Part shown: positions 15,866-22,986 of the stretch, in pieces
Layout: each line of letters opens with the position of its first letter
Position numbering within the stretch: the first letter of the stretch is position 1
NCBI GenBank assembly: GCA_016715945.1
Contig: JADJXJ010000003.1
Span: 682,001-746,000, forward strand
Direction of reading: 5' to 3'
DNA length: 64,000 nt
DNA from: Bacteroidota bacterium
Lineage (GTDB): Bacteria; Bacteroidota; Bacteroidia; Bacteroidales; F082
Program-made: the position numbers and the translations under genes
Notes under the pieces: generated by a model
What the model was told of the DNA's origin: nothing
What the model saw: the letters and a program-made list of their open reading frames with translations, nothing else
Database searches by the model: none

Positions 15866-16248
15866 AGGCTGGTTTGGTCAAATCGTTTGCGTTGCAGAAT
15901 CTGTTGTGCATCAATCTCCATCTGCTGGCAAAGGGCCTCGAAATCGCGCCTCACAGCGGGCATCACCTCTAATTCGTTGAGCAGCCGCACCGAGTTGTGA
16001 TAAACTGATACATGGTTGAGCTTTGCACGCCTGCCCAACAGGGGCAGCGAATAACCATAGTATCGTCCGATGAGAAATATGGCACGGCGCACCTTAACCA
16101 GGTCGAACCTGCGCGTGCGTGTGTAAACTACATTTGTAGGCACGCGGTAGTAGCTGCAAACTTGGTGCTCAATAACCTCCAGGGTAGGCCTGTTGAGCAG
16201 CTTGATGCCGGGTGCGGCATAAGGGCTGATGTGTTGTATTGCATTCAT
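15862..16248 (-). CDS. DnaA domain IV-like DNA-binding protein
   Basis: About 128 residues starting MNAIQHISPYAAPGIKLLNR; the ATG at 16248 overlaps the upstream stop by four bases, and the longer reading lies over that gene. The core is VIEHQVCSYYRVPTNVVYTR, then VRRAIFLIGRYYGYSLPLLG and NHVSVYHNSVRLLNEL. The order matches DnaA domain IV, with NHVSVYHN in place of DHTTVIHA. There is no AAA domain. A free-standing DnaA-C-like protein could bind DnaA boxes or phage sites to help replication or regulate transcription. Confidence 0.7.
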   Translation of the reverse strand: MNAIQHISPYAAPGIKLLNRPTLEVIEHQVCSYYRVPTNVVYTRTRRFDLVKVRRAIFLIGRYYGYSLPLLGRRAKLNHVSVYHNSVRLLNELEVMPAVRRDFEALCQQMEIDAQQILQRKRFDQTSL

Positions 16249-16484
16249 GGGGCAAGCAATTTGCTGATGATTAGGCCTGTTAGCGCTCCTGCGGTGGCCC
16301 CTCCGGCATAAGCCATGCGTCCGGCCTGTGTGCTCACACTGATGTGCCGCACATTGAGCGTCCAAACATAGCTGATGCCGAAAGAGCAAACAGCCACCCC
16401 TGCCCATGCACCGCGGGCCGTAAACCATGTGTTGGCCGAAACAAGGGCCACCTGAAGCCAGGCTGTGGCAAACAATCGTATCAT
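16245..16484 (-). CDS. Small membrane protein, unknown
   Basis: A 79-residue hydrophobic protein, MIRLFATAWLQVALVSANTW, with three probable membrane segments (about 5-20, 27-45 and 55-76, the last GGATAGALTGLIISKL). The ATG at 16484 overlaps the stop of the DUF3164 gene as ATGA. Possibly a holin-like or exclusion protein, but nothing specific supports that. Confidence 0.55.
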   Translation of the reverse strand: MIRLFATAWLQVALVSANTWFTARGAWAGVAVCSFGISYVWTLNVRHISVSTQAGRMAYAGGATAGALTGLIISKLLAP

Positions 16485-17137
16485 AATGCACTCATGCTTA
16501 GCGGAAGCCATACATCGCGTCCGAGTTCATCTTTGCTTTTGGCTTTAATGAAAGTGCTTGTTTTGGCAGGACGGTAGGCATCGCGTATGATGCGCACCCC
16601 TTCGAGCAGCAGCGGGTCGTTGATTTCGTCGGCTTTTTTGCTCAGCTCAAGCACACGGCTGGCTTTTAGCTGGCCGTCTTTGCTGGGCTTAAGCAAATCG
16701 CGTATCATGTCCACCAGCACGGCGCTTTCGTCGTCTTTGGCCAGAGTGCCCAGCCATTGGTTTACCAATTCCACACCGGCGCTCACGGTTTCGTCCCAAC
16801 GGTCAATCACATTGTGGCCAATGATGATGCTCAGCTGGCCGTCGTCGGTGGTAAAGGTGTGGCTTTGCTGGTTTTGCCAGCGGTCGTCGCCTACCTGGTA
16901 GAGGTCTTTTTTGAGTTTAAGCAAGGTTTCGAAACTTTCAAAAGCTTCGTTTTTTGTCTTTAACAGTTGCTCGCTGGTTTTTTCGAGCTTTTTGAACACA
17001 TGCCTCACAGTACGGTCGCGCAAGGCCTCGTAAGCTTGTTTTTCCTTTTTGCGGCGCTCTTCCTCGGCGCGCAGCTCGCGTTCGAGCTCGGCCATCAGGC
17101 GCTTTTTTTCGTCCAGGCTAAGGTTTGTTGTGTCCAT
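16481..17137 (-). CDS. DUF3164 family phage protein
   Basis: A 218-residue protein with an N-terminal charged coiled coil (EKKRLMAELERELRAEEERR). A DUF3164 body follows: SFETLLKLKKDLYQVGDD, TFTTDDGQLSIIIGHNVIDR WDETVSAG, and the end RDAYRPAKTSTFIKAKSKDE. DUF3164 genes are near-constant members of Mu-like early operons, downstream of the B gene. The molecular role is unknown. Six bases separate it from the coiled-coil gene upstream. Confidence 0.82.
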   Translation of the reverse strand: MDTTNLSLDEKKRLMAELERELRAEEERRKKEKQAYEALRDRTVRHVFKKLEKTSEQLLKTKNEAFESFETLLKLKKDLYQVGDDRWQNQQSHTFTTDDGQLSIIIGHNVIDRWDETVSAGVELVNQWLGTLAKDDESAVLVDMIRDLLKPSKDGQLKASRVLELSKKADEINDPLLLEGVRIIRDAYRPAKTSTFIKAKSKDELGRDVWLPLSMSAL

Positions 17138-17143
17138 CGTACA

Positions 17144-17395
17144 TCATTTTTTTTGGTTTGTCTGATAAAAGTTTACTTTGGCCAATTCGGGCATCTTTGC
17201 CCCGTTGAGCAGGCGCAGGCGTGTGCGTGCAAAAAGTAGCTTGTGCTGCAAGATGCCAGCCCTTCGCTGCCGCTCCTCCAAATTGGTATGGTTGTCTTCA
17301 AGCACTTCTTCAATTTGCCTTTCAAGCGTTTTTATACGGCGTTTAAGGGCGCTTTGCAGCTCCAGGCTGCTCAGCTGACAAAGCAGTTCGTTCAT
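17144..17395 (-). CDS. Small coiled-coil phage protein, unknown
   Basis: An 83-residue helical protein, MNELLCQLSSLELQSALKRR, with a continuous coiled coil (IKTLERQIEEVLEDN) followed by RQRRAGILQHKLLFARTRLR. The start ATG overlaps the upstream stop by 4 bases. No family recognised; it may oligomerise or bind nucleic acid through its basic second half. Confidence 0.55.
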   Translation of the reverse strand: MNELLCQLSSLELQSALKRRIKTLERQIEEVLEDNHTNLEERQRRAGILQHKLLFARTRLRLLNGAKMPELAKVNFYQTNQKK

Positions 17396-17796
17396 AGGGC
17401 ATCATTGTGTTGGTTTTCAATCACCCTGCGAACCATTTGTTCGTAAGCGCTGTGCACCTGCATCCAGACAAGCCTGTCGGGCCAGGTGTCGATACTGTTG
17501 TGTATCTTTTCGTACAATGCACGCATAGTGGCAGCCTGAAGCGGCGCATTGGCATGCTGCAGCAAAAACTGGGCATCAATGATGGCCCATTGCTGTCGCC
17601 ACCAGTTCCAATATACGGGCTGCAGCAAAAACTCTTGTGCCACCTCGGCCATATTGGTCATATCCTCCATGTAGCGGCACCCGGTTTCGAAGATGAGCTG
17701 TTGCATCTCTTCGGTGCTCATACCAAGCAGCTCTTCAATTTGGCGCTGCAATTGCTGCTGCTGTTGTGTTCGTTGGTCTTTTACGGTTGTTTTCAT
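17392..17796 (-). CDS. Phage early protein, unknown
   Basis: About 134 residues starting MKTTVKDQRTQQQQQLQRQI, a Gln-rich helix, then a helical body with several Trp (QPVYWNWWRQQWAIIDAQFL). The ATG at 17796 overlaps the stop of the ATPase gene as ATGA; the longer frame reads across that gene and is rejected. No family recognised. Coupling to the ATPase suggests they act together. Confidence 0.6.
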   Translation of the reverse strand: MKTTVKDQRTQQQQQLQRQIEELLGMSTEEMQQLIFETGCRYMEDMTNMAEVAQEFLLQPVYWNWWRQQWAIIDAQFLLQHANAPLQAATMRALYEKIHNSIDTWPDRLVWMQVHSAYEQMVRRVIENQHNDAL

Positions 17797-18413
17797 TGTC
17801 CCCAGTATTTTAGTGCTCCCTCGTGCCAAATGGTGTAAATGCCCCCGTTGGGGCCTGTGTAGCGCCCTTTGCTGATGGCCCTGTAGCCCTCGATCCATAT
17901 TTTCATGGTGGCATCATACATGATGCGCCGGGCCACCCTGCCATCGGGCACGCGTCCGTCGGCATGGCTCACGTAGATGATGAGCTTGCGTCGGCCAAAG
18001 CGGTCTTTGAGCGTTTTGTATTCGTCGTAGCTTATGGCCGCATATTGCAGGCTGTCAACCACATAAAATTCGGGGCTGCGGGGCTTTTTCAGCCTGATCA
18101 TCATCTGCTCGGTAGTTTCGCCTTCAATGAGCATCAAGCGCTGGCGCACCTCGGCCATATTGTGTCGCACAAAAGCTTCGTGCATGGTGTGTGCGCCGCC
18201 CTCCTCCAGGCTGTTGTAGGCGACGCGGCCAAAGCGGGTAAGATATTTGCACAACTGCAGCACAAAGCTGGTTTTGCCATTGCCGCTGTTGCCCCAGATG
18301 AGCCAGGTGCCGGCACGTTCCGGATTACCAAAGGCATCGTGCCATTCCCCGTCGAACTCAAACAGCTCGTATTTGCGCCTGAGCATATCAGTTACCGAAA
18401 GTGCGCGTGGCAT
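17793..18413 (-). CDS. RecA/DnaB-fold ATPase, phage early
   Basis: A 206-residue protein with Walker A GNSGNGKTSF (about 41-50), Walker B-like EFYVVDSLQYAAI (Asp about 120) and VSHADGRVPDGRVARRIMYD downstream, which resembles the KaiC/RadA/DnaB class of P-loop ATPases rather than AAA+. It starts 26 bases before the end of the MuB-like gene, so the two are translationally coupled. Such an ATPase next to MuB is not part of classical Mu; a helicase-loader or recombination-mediator role is possible. Confidence 0.72.
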   Translation of the reverse strand: MPRALSVTDMLRRKYELFEFDGEWHDAFGNPERAGTWLIWGNSGNGKTSFVLQLCKYLTRFGRVAYNSLEEGGAHTMHEAFVRHNMAEVRQRLMLIEGETTEQMMIRLKKPRSPEFYVVDSLQYAAISYDEYKTLKDRFGRRKLIIYVSHADGRVPDGRVARRIMYDATMKIWIEGYRAISKGRYTGPNGGIYTIWHEGALKYWGQ

Positions 18414-19371
18414 AGCTCAATGTGTTTGCAGGTTCGGGCATGTTGAGCATGGTTCGTATGAGCTGCACGCTCAATGCCTGGCCGGTACGCTCTGCCTCAC
18501 GCAGTGCCGGCACAAGCACATCGTGCAGTTCGCCGTAGTTGTCGCAATGTTCGCGCAGAAATTTTTTCACATCCGTCGAATAGTCCTTACCCTCCAAAAA
18601 TGCACGAAAGGTGCGGTCGATGTTGTTGAGGGGCCTGTAGCCGAATTTGATACGGCGGTAAAGCTGCGGAATGCCGTCGCGGTTTTTGCGGCGCATGCGC
18701 TCGATGTTGCGGGTTAACTGGTCGGTGCCCAGCAGCACCAGTCCGGCCTGGCCGTTGAGGGCGTCGTAAAGCTCTTTGAGATTGCACAGTGCGGGCTGCT
18801 TCATATACTCGGCCTCGTCGAAAATGAGCAAGGGCTTCAGGCCGTCGAAGCGCAGGGTCTGCATGCGCCTGGCAACCGCCCGCAGGGTTTTGCTCTTGGT
18901 TTTTTCGGTGGCCACTCCCAGTTGTTCGCACACCTTTTCAAGCAGGTCGCCTATATTGTCGGCACTGCCCACCGTAACCAAAAAGCAATCCAGCGGATAA
19001 TTGCGCTGAAACATACGGCTCACAAAAGTTTTGCCCGAGCCGGTTTCGCCCGTTATCACACAGGTGCTGCCAAACTCGCGCGCATCTTCAAGCGCTGCCA
19101 GAATTTGCTTCATCTGCACCGTGGGCACCGGTTCCCAATAGGTTTTTTGTAAGGTATAGCCCACAAAGCGGGCAAGCATCTCAAAATAGCGGTCGGCTAT
19201 CTCCACTTTTTTGCCGTTTCCGGCATCGGTTTCGTAGCTGCCTTGCCGCATCAGGCTCAGATAGCTGTTGTTTACACCGCTTTTACGGGCCAGTTCGGCC
19301 GCGGTCATGCTGTGGCGGGCAAGATACTGCTCAACGGCAGCCATCACTTTTTGCTTTGTAGAAATGTCCAT
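18388..19371 (-). CDS. MuB-like transposition target ATPase (AAA+)
   Basis: A protein of 327 residues. An N-terminal HTH (about 10-45: LARHSMTAAELARKSGVNNS YLSLMRQG) is followed by an AAA+ ATPase with Walker A GETGSGKT (108-115) and Walker B LLIFDEAEYM (181-190). VLLGTDQLTRNIERMRRKNR holds the sensor region. This is the MuB architecture: ATP-dependent DNA filaments that select target DNA, stimulate the transposase and give target immunity. It lies 12 bases downstream of the transposase gene. Confidence 0.88.
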   Translation of the reverse strand: MDISTKQKVMAAVEQYLARHSMTAAELARKSGVNNSYLSLMRQGSYETDAGNGKKVEIADRYFEMLARFVGYTLQKTYWEPVPTVQMKQILAALEDAREFGSTCVITGETGSGKTFVSRMFQRNYPLDCFLVTVGSADNIGDLLEKVCEQLGVATEKTKSKTLRAVARRMQTLRFDGLKPLLIFDEAEYMKQPALCNLKELYDALNGQAGLVLLGTDQLTRNIERMRRKNRDGIPQLYRRIKFGYRPLNNIDRTFRAFLEGKDYSTDVKKFLREHCDNYGELHDVLVPALREAERTGQALSVQLIRTMLNMPEPANTLSYATRTFGN

Positions 19372-19383
19372 GGGCCTCGGTTT

Positions 19384-21486
19384 TTAGGGTTGTTGATTTT
19401 CTTGTTGTATGTATCGCTGAAGGTCTATCTTGGCATCGAGCCATTGCTCCTGCTGCTCTGTCCAGGTCTTGCCTATCTGATCCTGCTCTTTCTGTTGCAG
19501 CTTCTGAGCCTTTGCAGCGGCAGCCTGCACATGGCGCTGGTTGCGGCGGTCTTTGTGCTGGCCCCGGCTATCCACCAGCACCAGCTTGGTGAGGGTATCG
19601 CTGAGCTCCGGATGCCGCTCAAACAATGTGAGGGTGTGCTGATAATCGTCGGCCGAAACCCGCATGATATCTTGTTTAAGGTTTCGGTTGAAGGCAGCAA
19701 TACGTTGCAGCTCGTGCACATCGCCCTCGGCCCGCTCATGCAGGGCCATGGGCTGCACATGCTTTTTTTCGAGCATGATACGATGCTGCCCGTCAGCCTC
19801 AACAAGCCTGCCGTTGTGGCCTTTGGCGCTCAGTGCCAGCACCTGGCTTGTATTGGCAGGGTCATACTTTATGCACCACTGCACCCCCTGTAATTGGCGC
19901 AGCCGGGCATCGAAACTGTCGAACACCATTTCCTGCCCTTCAATGGTGGCTACTATGCCCATGGGGCTCAGGCTATTTACATAACCTGTTGTTTCGCCAA
20001 ACACCATCAGGTATTCGTCGATACTCATGGGGCGGCGTTCGGCCTCGGCCAACGCATTCCAGGCCTGTAAATAATCATCCCTAAGCCGTGCACGTTCGGC
20101 TTCAACAATTTGTTCCAACTGCTTGCGCGCCCCCTCAAAATCAGGAAAGCTGTGCCTGATTTTGTTGAGGTATTCGGCATTGGGCTGACGCTGGCTGCCC
20201 CTGGCCACCCCAACGCCACTCCAGTTGGGCATAAGCTGGCAATACTTTTTGTTGATCCAGCCAAACCAGGGTTCAATGGCCTTGGCTTTGGAATTGTGCG
20301 CCCGTGCAGGCGTATATTTTTCGGCCACAAATTCGTATAAGCTTTTCAGCTCACCTCCGCCATAGCGGTCGCTTTGCAATTGCAACACCTTGTAATATTG
20401 CCCAAACAACGCTTTGGTGTGCTGCACGGCGTTGCGCAGGGCCTGCCTGATGAGGGCAGGAGTTTCGTGCGTCCCAATCGCATAGCCAACAGGGTAGCGC
20501 ACCGAGGGATCGAGCACCACCACTATGGTGGGCCTGTTGTGGTAGGTGGTTGTGGTCAAGCCTTTGCTGTTGAGGCTTTGGCTCTGATACAGCAGCTCGG
20601 CTTCCCAGCCGTCAACAGTCCAGTAGAGCATGGCGCGTGTGGGTCTGCTGCGTTTCACCAGCATCGCCTTGGTGTTGTCAAAGGCTTGTTCGCCTTTACG
20701 CCCGGGTATGGTGTGCAGGTTCCACTTTTCGCGGTAGTTGGCAATGGTTTGAGCGCTCAGCTTGTACCAGCCAAGCTTTTCGGCCACAATGTTGTACATG
20801 GTGCGCACCTGCTCGTTGTCGAAATTCTGATGCTTGCGCAACAGCTGCCTTAACAGGCTTTCCTGCTCCTGTTGCCTTAGTTTGCGTGCGTTGTCGTTGC
20901 CATACTTGTTGGGCACCAGCATGGCATAGCGATCGTTGCCTGTGGCCTGTGCCCAGGCCATCACCTTCTGTCGCAGGCGTGCAGGGTTTTCGGGCAGGTT
21001 GTGTCCTGTTTGGGGTGCAAGGCGGGCCACAGCAGCAGCCAGATTGGGCCACAGTTGCCTGTTGTTGCCGTTGAGGGCTTTGATAAACTGCACTGACTGC
21101 GTGCTCACGCGGGCCAGCACATCCAGCATTTGAGCATTGGCCACATATTCGGCCACATTTTTTGGTGGCAAAGCGCGCCCGTCGTTCAGGCGGTAATTGG
21201 CAAAGTAATCGATGGCCTGGGCGTCGGGTTTTAGCAGGGCCTGCAGGGCCTGTTCCATGCCGTTTTGGCGTGGGTCGCCATATCGCTCAGTATAGGCACG
21301 GCGCACATCGTCGCGCAGCATGTCCCAGGCCAGCAGTGCCGGCCCAGCTGGCGAGCCCCTGCGCAGGCGCAGCTTCCGCTGGCGTTGCACCATTTTGTTG
21401 TAGGCCGCTTGCGATAGTATGGGACTGTGCCCACCGCACAGCTCGGGTTTGCTCACACACAGTCGGTTTTTGTAGTATTCTGCCAT
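19384..21486 (-). CDS. MuA-like DDE transposase
   Basis: A protein of 700 residues. The N-terminal part carries DNA-binding helices that recognise the phage ends. The catalytic core has the DDE triad at about Asp292 (LYWTVDGWEAEL), Asp373 (LQLQSDRYGGGEL) and Glu405 (SKAKAIEPWFGWINKK). A beta-barrel region follows (about 500-590: GIVATIEGQEMVF, LRQLQGVQWCIKY). The highly charged C-terminus (LQQKEQDQIGKTWTEQQEQW) would contact the B protein. It is the first early gene, read away from the divergent repressor. Confidence 0.9.
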   Translation of the reverse strand: MAEYYKNRLCVSKPELCGGHSPILSQAAYNKMVQRQRKLRLRRGSPAGPALLAWDMLRDDVRRAYTERYGDPRQNGMEQALQALLKPDAQAIDYFANYRLNDGRALPPKNVAEYVANAQMLDVLARVSTQSVQFIKALNGNNRQLWPNLAAAVARLAPQTGHNLPENPARLRQKVMAWAQATGNDRYAMLVPNKYGNDNARKLRQQEQESLLRQLLRKHQNFDNEQVRTMYNIVAEKLGWYKLSAQTIANYREKWNLHTIPGRKGEQAFDNTKAMLVKRSRPTRAMLYWTVDGWEAELLYQSQSLNSKGLTTTTYHNRPTIVVVLDPSVRYPVGYAIGTHETPALIRQALRNAVQHTKALFGQYYKVLQLQSDRYGGGELKSLYEFVAEKYTPARAHNSKAKAIEPWFGWINKKYCQLMPNWSGVGVARGSQRQPNAEYLNKIRHSFPDFEGARKQLEQIVEAERARLRDDYLQAWNALAEAERRPMSIDEYLMVFGETTGYVNSLSPMGIVATIEGQEMVFDSFDARLRQLQGVQWCIKYDPANTSQVLALSAKGHNGRLVEADGQHRIMLEKKHVQPMALHERAEGDVHELQRIAAFNRNLKQDIMRVSADDYQHTLTLFERHPELSDTLTKLVLVDSRGQHKDRRNQRHVQAAAAKAQKLQQKEQDQIGKTWTEQQEQWLDAKIDLQRYIQQENQQP

Positions 21487-21504
21487 AACATGTTCCCCTT
21501 ATGC

Positions 21505-21559
21505 TATATTTGTGATGGTGTTGTGCAATAATAGTCAAAAATATAACTGTTCAAACATA
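21505..21559. promoter_or_regulatory. Divergent early/repressor promoter region
   Basis: In the 75-base gap between transposase and repressor, TATATTTG (21505-21512, plus strand) fits the Bacteroidota -7 element and would start the repressor transcript about 45 bases before its ATG. On the minus strand TATTTTTG (complement of 21536-21543) and TATGTTTG (complement of 21552-21559) both fit the same TAnnTTTG pattern for the early operon. The gap is small enough for one repressor bound here to control both directions, as in Mu. Confidence 0.55.
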
Positions 21560-21561
21560 TT

Positions 21562-22182
21562 ATGGATAAAATATTATCCCCAATAAAAAAAAGATTGGTA
21601 GAATACCTAAAAAATGAGAGAATAACGCAGGTTAGTTTTTTTAAGGAAATCGGAATCAGTCCCAGTAATTTCAAAGGAACGGCCGCGAGGTCAGAATTAG
21701 GAGGTGATGTAATAGTCAAAATAATAACCAAATACAACATCAACCCTCTCTGGCTCCTAACCGGTGAGGGCAGCATGTACAGGGGGGTAGGGTTGGAAGT
21801 GGCAGAGCCGCCACCAGAGGTGGGGCTTGGCGCTCGGTTCAGGCAGGCGCGTGAGCTGCTTGGCCTGAGCCAGCATCAATTGGCCGAGGCCTGTGGCCTC
21901 ACCCAGCGCGACATCAGTCAGCTCGAAAACAACAAACGCGAGTTTATCCCCACACCCCTGATTCAATATCTGCATGGTGCAGGCGTCGATCTTAACAGCC
22001 TCTTTGGTAATGCCCCATCTGTTTCGCTCAAATCAATATTTACAGTGGCAAATGTATTGCCCGCAAGCCTCCCGGCAGGGCCGTGTCAGCAATGTGCCCT
22101 GCGCGACAAAATCATCCACGCACAGGAATTGGCCATCGAGGCCTTAAAATCCAAGTCCGTGGAAAGCATCAAAAACCCTTAA
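21562..22182 (+). CDS. Phage repressor with two HTH domains
   Basis: A 206-residue protein. Domain 1 (about 5-70) is an HTH of the CI/XRE-like repressor type (KNERITQVSFFKEIGISPSN, then INPLWLLTGEGSMY). Domain 2 (about 88-145) is a classical XRE HTH (LGARFRQARELLGLSQHQLA EACGLTQRDISQLEN). The C-terminal part has CQQCALRDK, a zinc-type cysteine pair with no protease motif, and a helical tail. It is divergent from the transposase and is the likely lysogeny repressor. Confidence 0.8.
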   Translation: MDKILSPIKKRLVEYLKNERITQVSFFKEIGISPSNFKGTAARSELGGDVIVKIITKYNINPLWLLTGEGSMYRGVGLEVAEPPPEVGLGARFRQARELLGLSQHQLAEACGLTQRDISQLENNKREFIPTPLIQYLHGAGVDLNSLFGNAPSVSLKSIFTVANVLPASLPAGPCQQCALRDKIIHAQELAIEALKSKSVESIKNP

Positions 22183-22398
22183 AAAGGCCCCACACGTAAG
22201 CTTAGAGGATATTTATCTCTGCCAAGCTAATTGTATATTGATATTCAATGTGTTCTAATAGAAAGATTGAATAACATTAGCGTATAATAATATAGAAAAG
22301 GTGGTGTATTTTATCCCCTTCAATTCATGATTTTTTTGCCTTAGTGCTCCATTAGTGGAAATACACCCCCCTTTATCACGATAAAAAATACAGGCTCA

Positions 22399-22434
22399 TG
22401 TCCACCCATTTGTCCACCCATTTGTCTATCCATT
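22399..22434 (+). repeat. Three tandem 12-bp repeats (TGTCCACCCATT)
   Basis: TGTCCACCCATT occurs twice exactly and a third time as TGTCTATCCATT. The spacing is slightly more than one helical turn. Candidate repressor, transposase or host-factor binding cluster. In one frame it spells a short peptide ending at once at TAA, so coding is unlikely. Confidence 0.6.
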
Positions 22435-22642
22435 AACAAATTTAACATTTCATTAACATATTTTTGAGGGGTTTAAAAACAGGTTTGACAACACCTCAGA
22501 AAATGGCTGCATGTGCGATTTAACGATGCCATAAAAGCCAATTAGTTGAGCTATAAAGCGAAAATGCACTAATAATTTATTCGCCTATAAAACCAGTCCT
22601 GATGGATATAAAGAGGAAAAATTTAACACCGATTAGCCCAAA

Positions 22643-22755
22643 TTATACATTTGGTTTTTGTTGATACATTTTTTAAATCAGCTGTAAGCATCTAATAATT
22701 AAGTTGTTGATCGGCAAAGATTAAATTTACGCTTGTACATTTTGTTTTTGTGCCC
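22643..22755. repeat. Transposase-site-like direct repeats at the phage end
   Basis: TTATACATTTGGTTTTTGTT (22643-22662) and TTGTACATTTTGTTTTTGTG (22733-22752) agree at 17 of the first 19 positions, and the second copy abuts the proposed CA end at 22755-22756. A weaker third copy (TTGATACATTTTTT, from 22661) follows the first. This pattern of terminal and subterminal copies is that of MuA-binding end sites. Confidence 0.6.
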
Positions 22756-22756
22756 A

Positions 22757-22922
22757 TAGTTCGCCGTAATTCTTCGTTTTGCAGCCTTATTTCGGTGTAG
22801 AGGTTGCTGAATTCGTGCATGATTTCGGTGAGCGAACGGGTGGACAACTGCTCCGGTCGCTTTTCCGGATCGTTCAGGTATGCCTCAATCAACTGAACGA
22901 TGTGTTTGTTTTCCGGGTTCAT
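22757..22922 (-). pseudogene. 5' remnant of a sensor-like gene interrupted by the prophage
   Basis: The frame starts MNPENKHIVQLIEAYLNDPE and reaches TEIRLQNEELRRT, which is the style of the linker helix just before PAS domains in Bacteroidota sensor proteins (LQ..EIQNEELRRTQ). At 22757 it passes into phage DNA and ends 22 codons later with no homology-like sequence. About 55 codons remain. It lies 64 bases after the CheB-CheR-PAS gene on the same strand, so it was probably the second gene of that operon, a histidine kinase or PAS-containing response regulator partner. The rest should be beyond the other phage end. Confidence 0.7.
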
Positions 22923-22986
22923 GGGTCAAGGATGATGTCAGAGTGAAAAGAGATAATCAACAGGTCATTCAGGTTCATTGGTATTG

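Larger units (their letters stand above)
1..22756. mobile_element. Mu-like transposable prophage (partial; left end outside window)
   Basis: Seen: a DDE transposase next to an AAA ATPase with an N-terminal HTH (MuA/MuB pattern), DUF3164 and GemA-like proteins, gp28/gp29/F/G-type head proteins, and contractile-tail sheath and tube. Together these define a Mu-like myophage. The right boundary is placed at the CA at 22755-22756, because the minus-strand reading frame entering from 22922 is ordinary host-type protein up to 22757 and becomes nonsense beyond it, and because transposase-site-like repeats lie just inside the boundary. Mu-family phages end in TG...CA and duplicate 5 bp of target; TAGTT (22757-22761) would be that duplication, which cannot be tested because the other end is not in the window. 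Confidence 0.9.
22183..22756. other. Phage terminal region without recognisable genes
   Basis: About 570 AT-rich bases between repressor and phage end with no convincing gene. It holds a threefold tandem 12-bp repeat (22399-22434), an inverted pair with GGTGTATTT (near 22305) against AAATACACC (near 22360), and the two transposase-site-like repeats described separately. In Mu the repressor-proximal end carries three transposase-binding sites; this region is where they should be. Confidence 0.6.

Noticed and set aside
22399..22434. Tandem repeats as a CRISPR array
   Set aside because: Units are 12 bp and contiguous with no spacers; no cas genes are present.
22183..22640. tRNA or small RNA gene in the phage terminal region
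   Set aside because: No cloverleaf, conserved TTCGA-type arm or terminator was found; the region is simply AT-rich with repeats.
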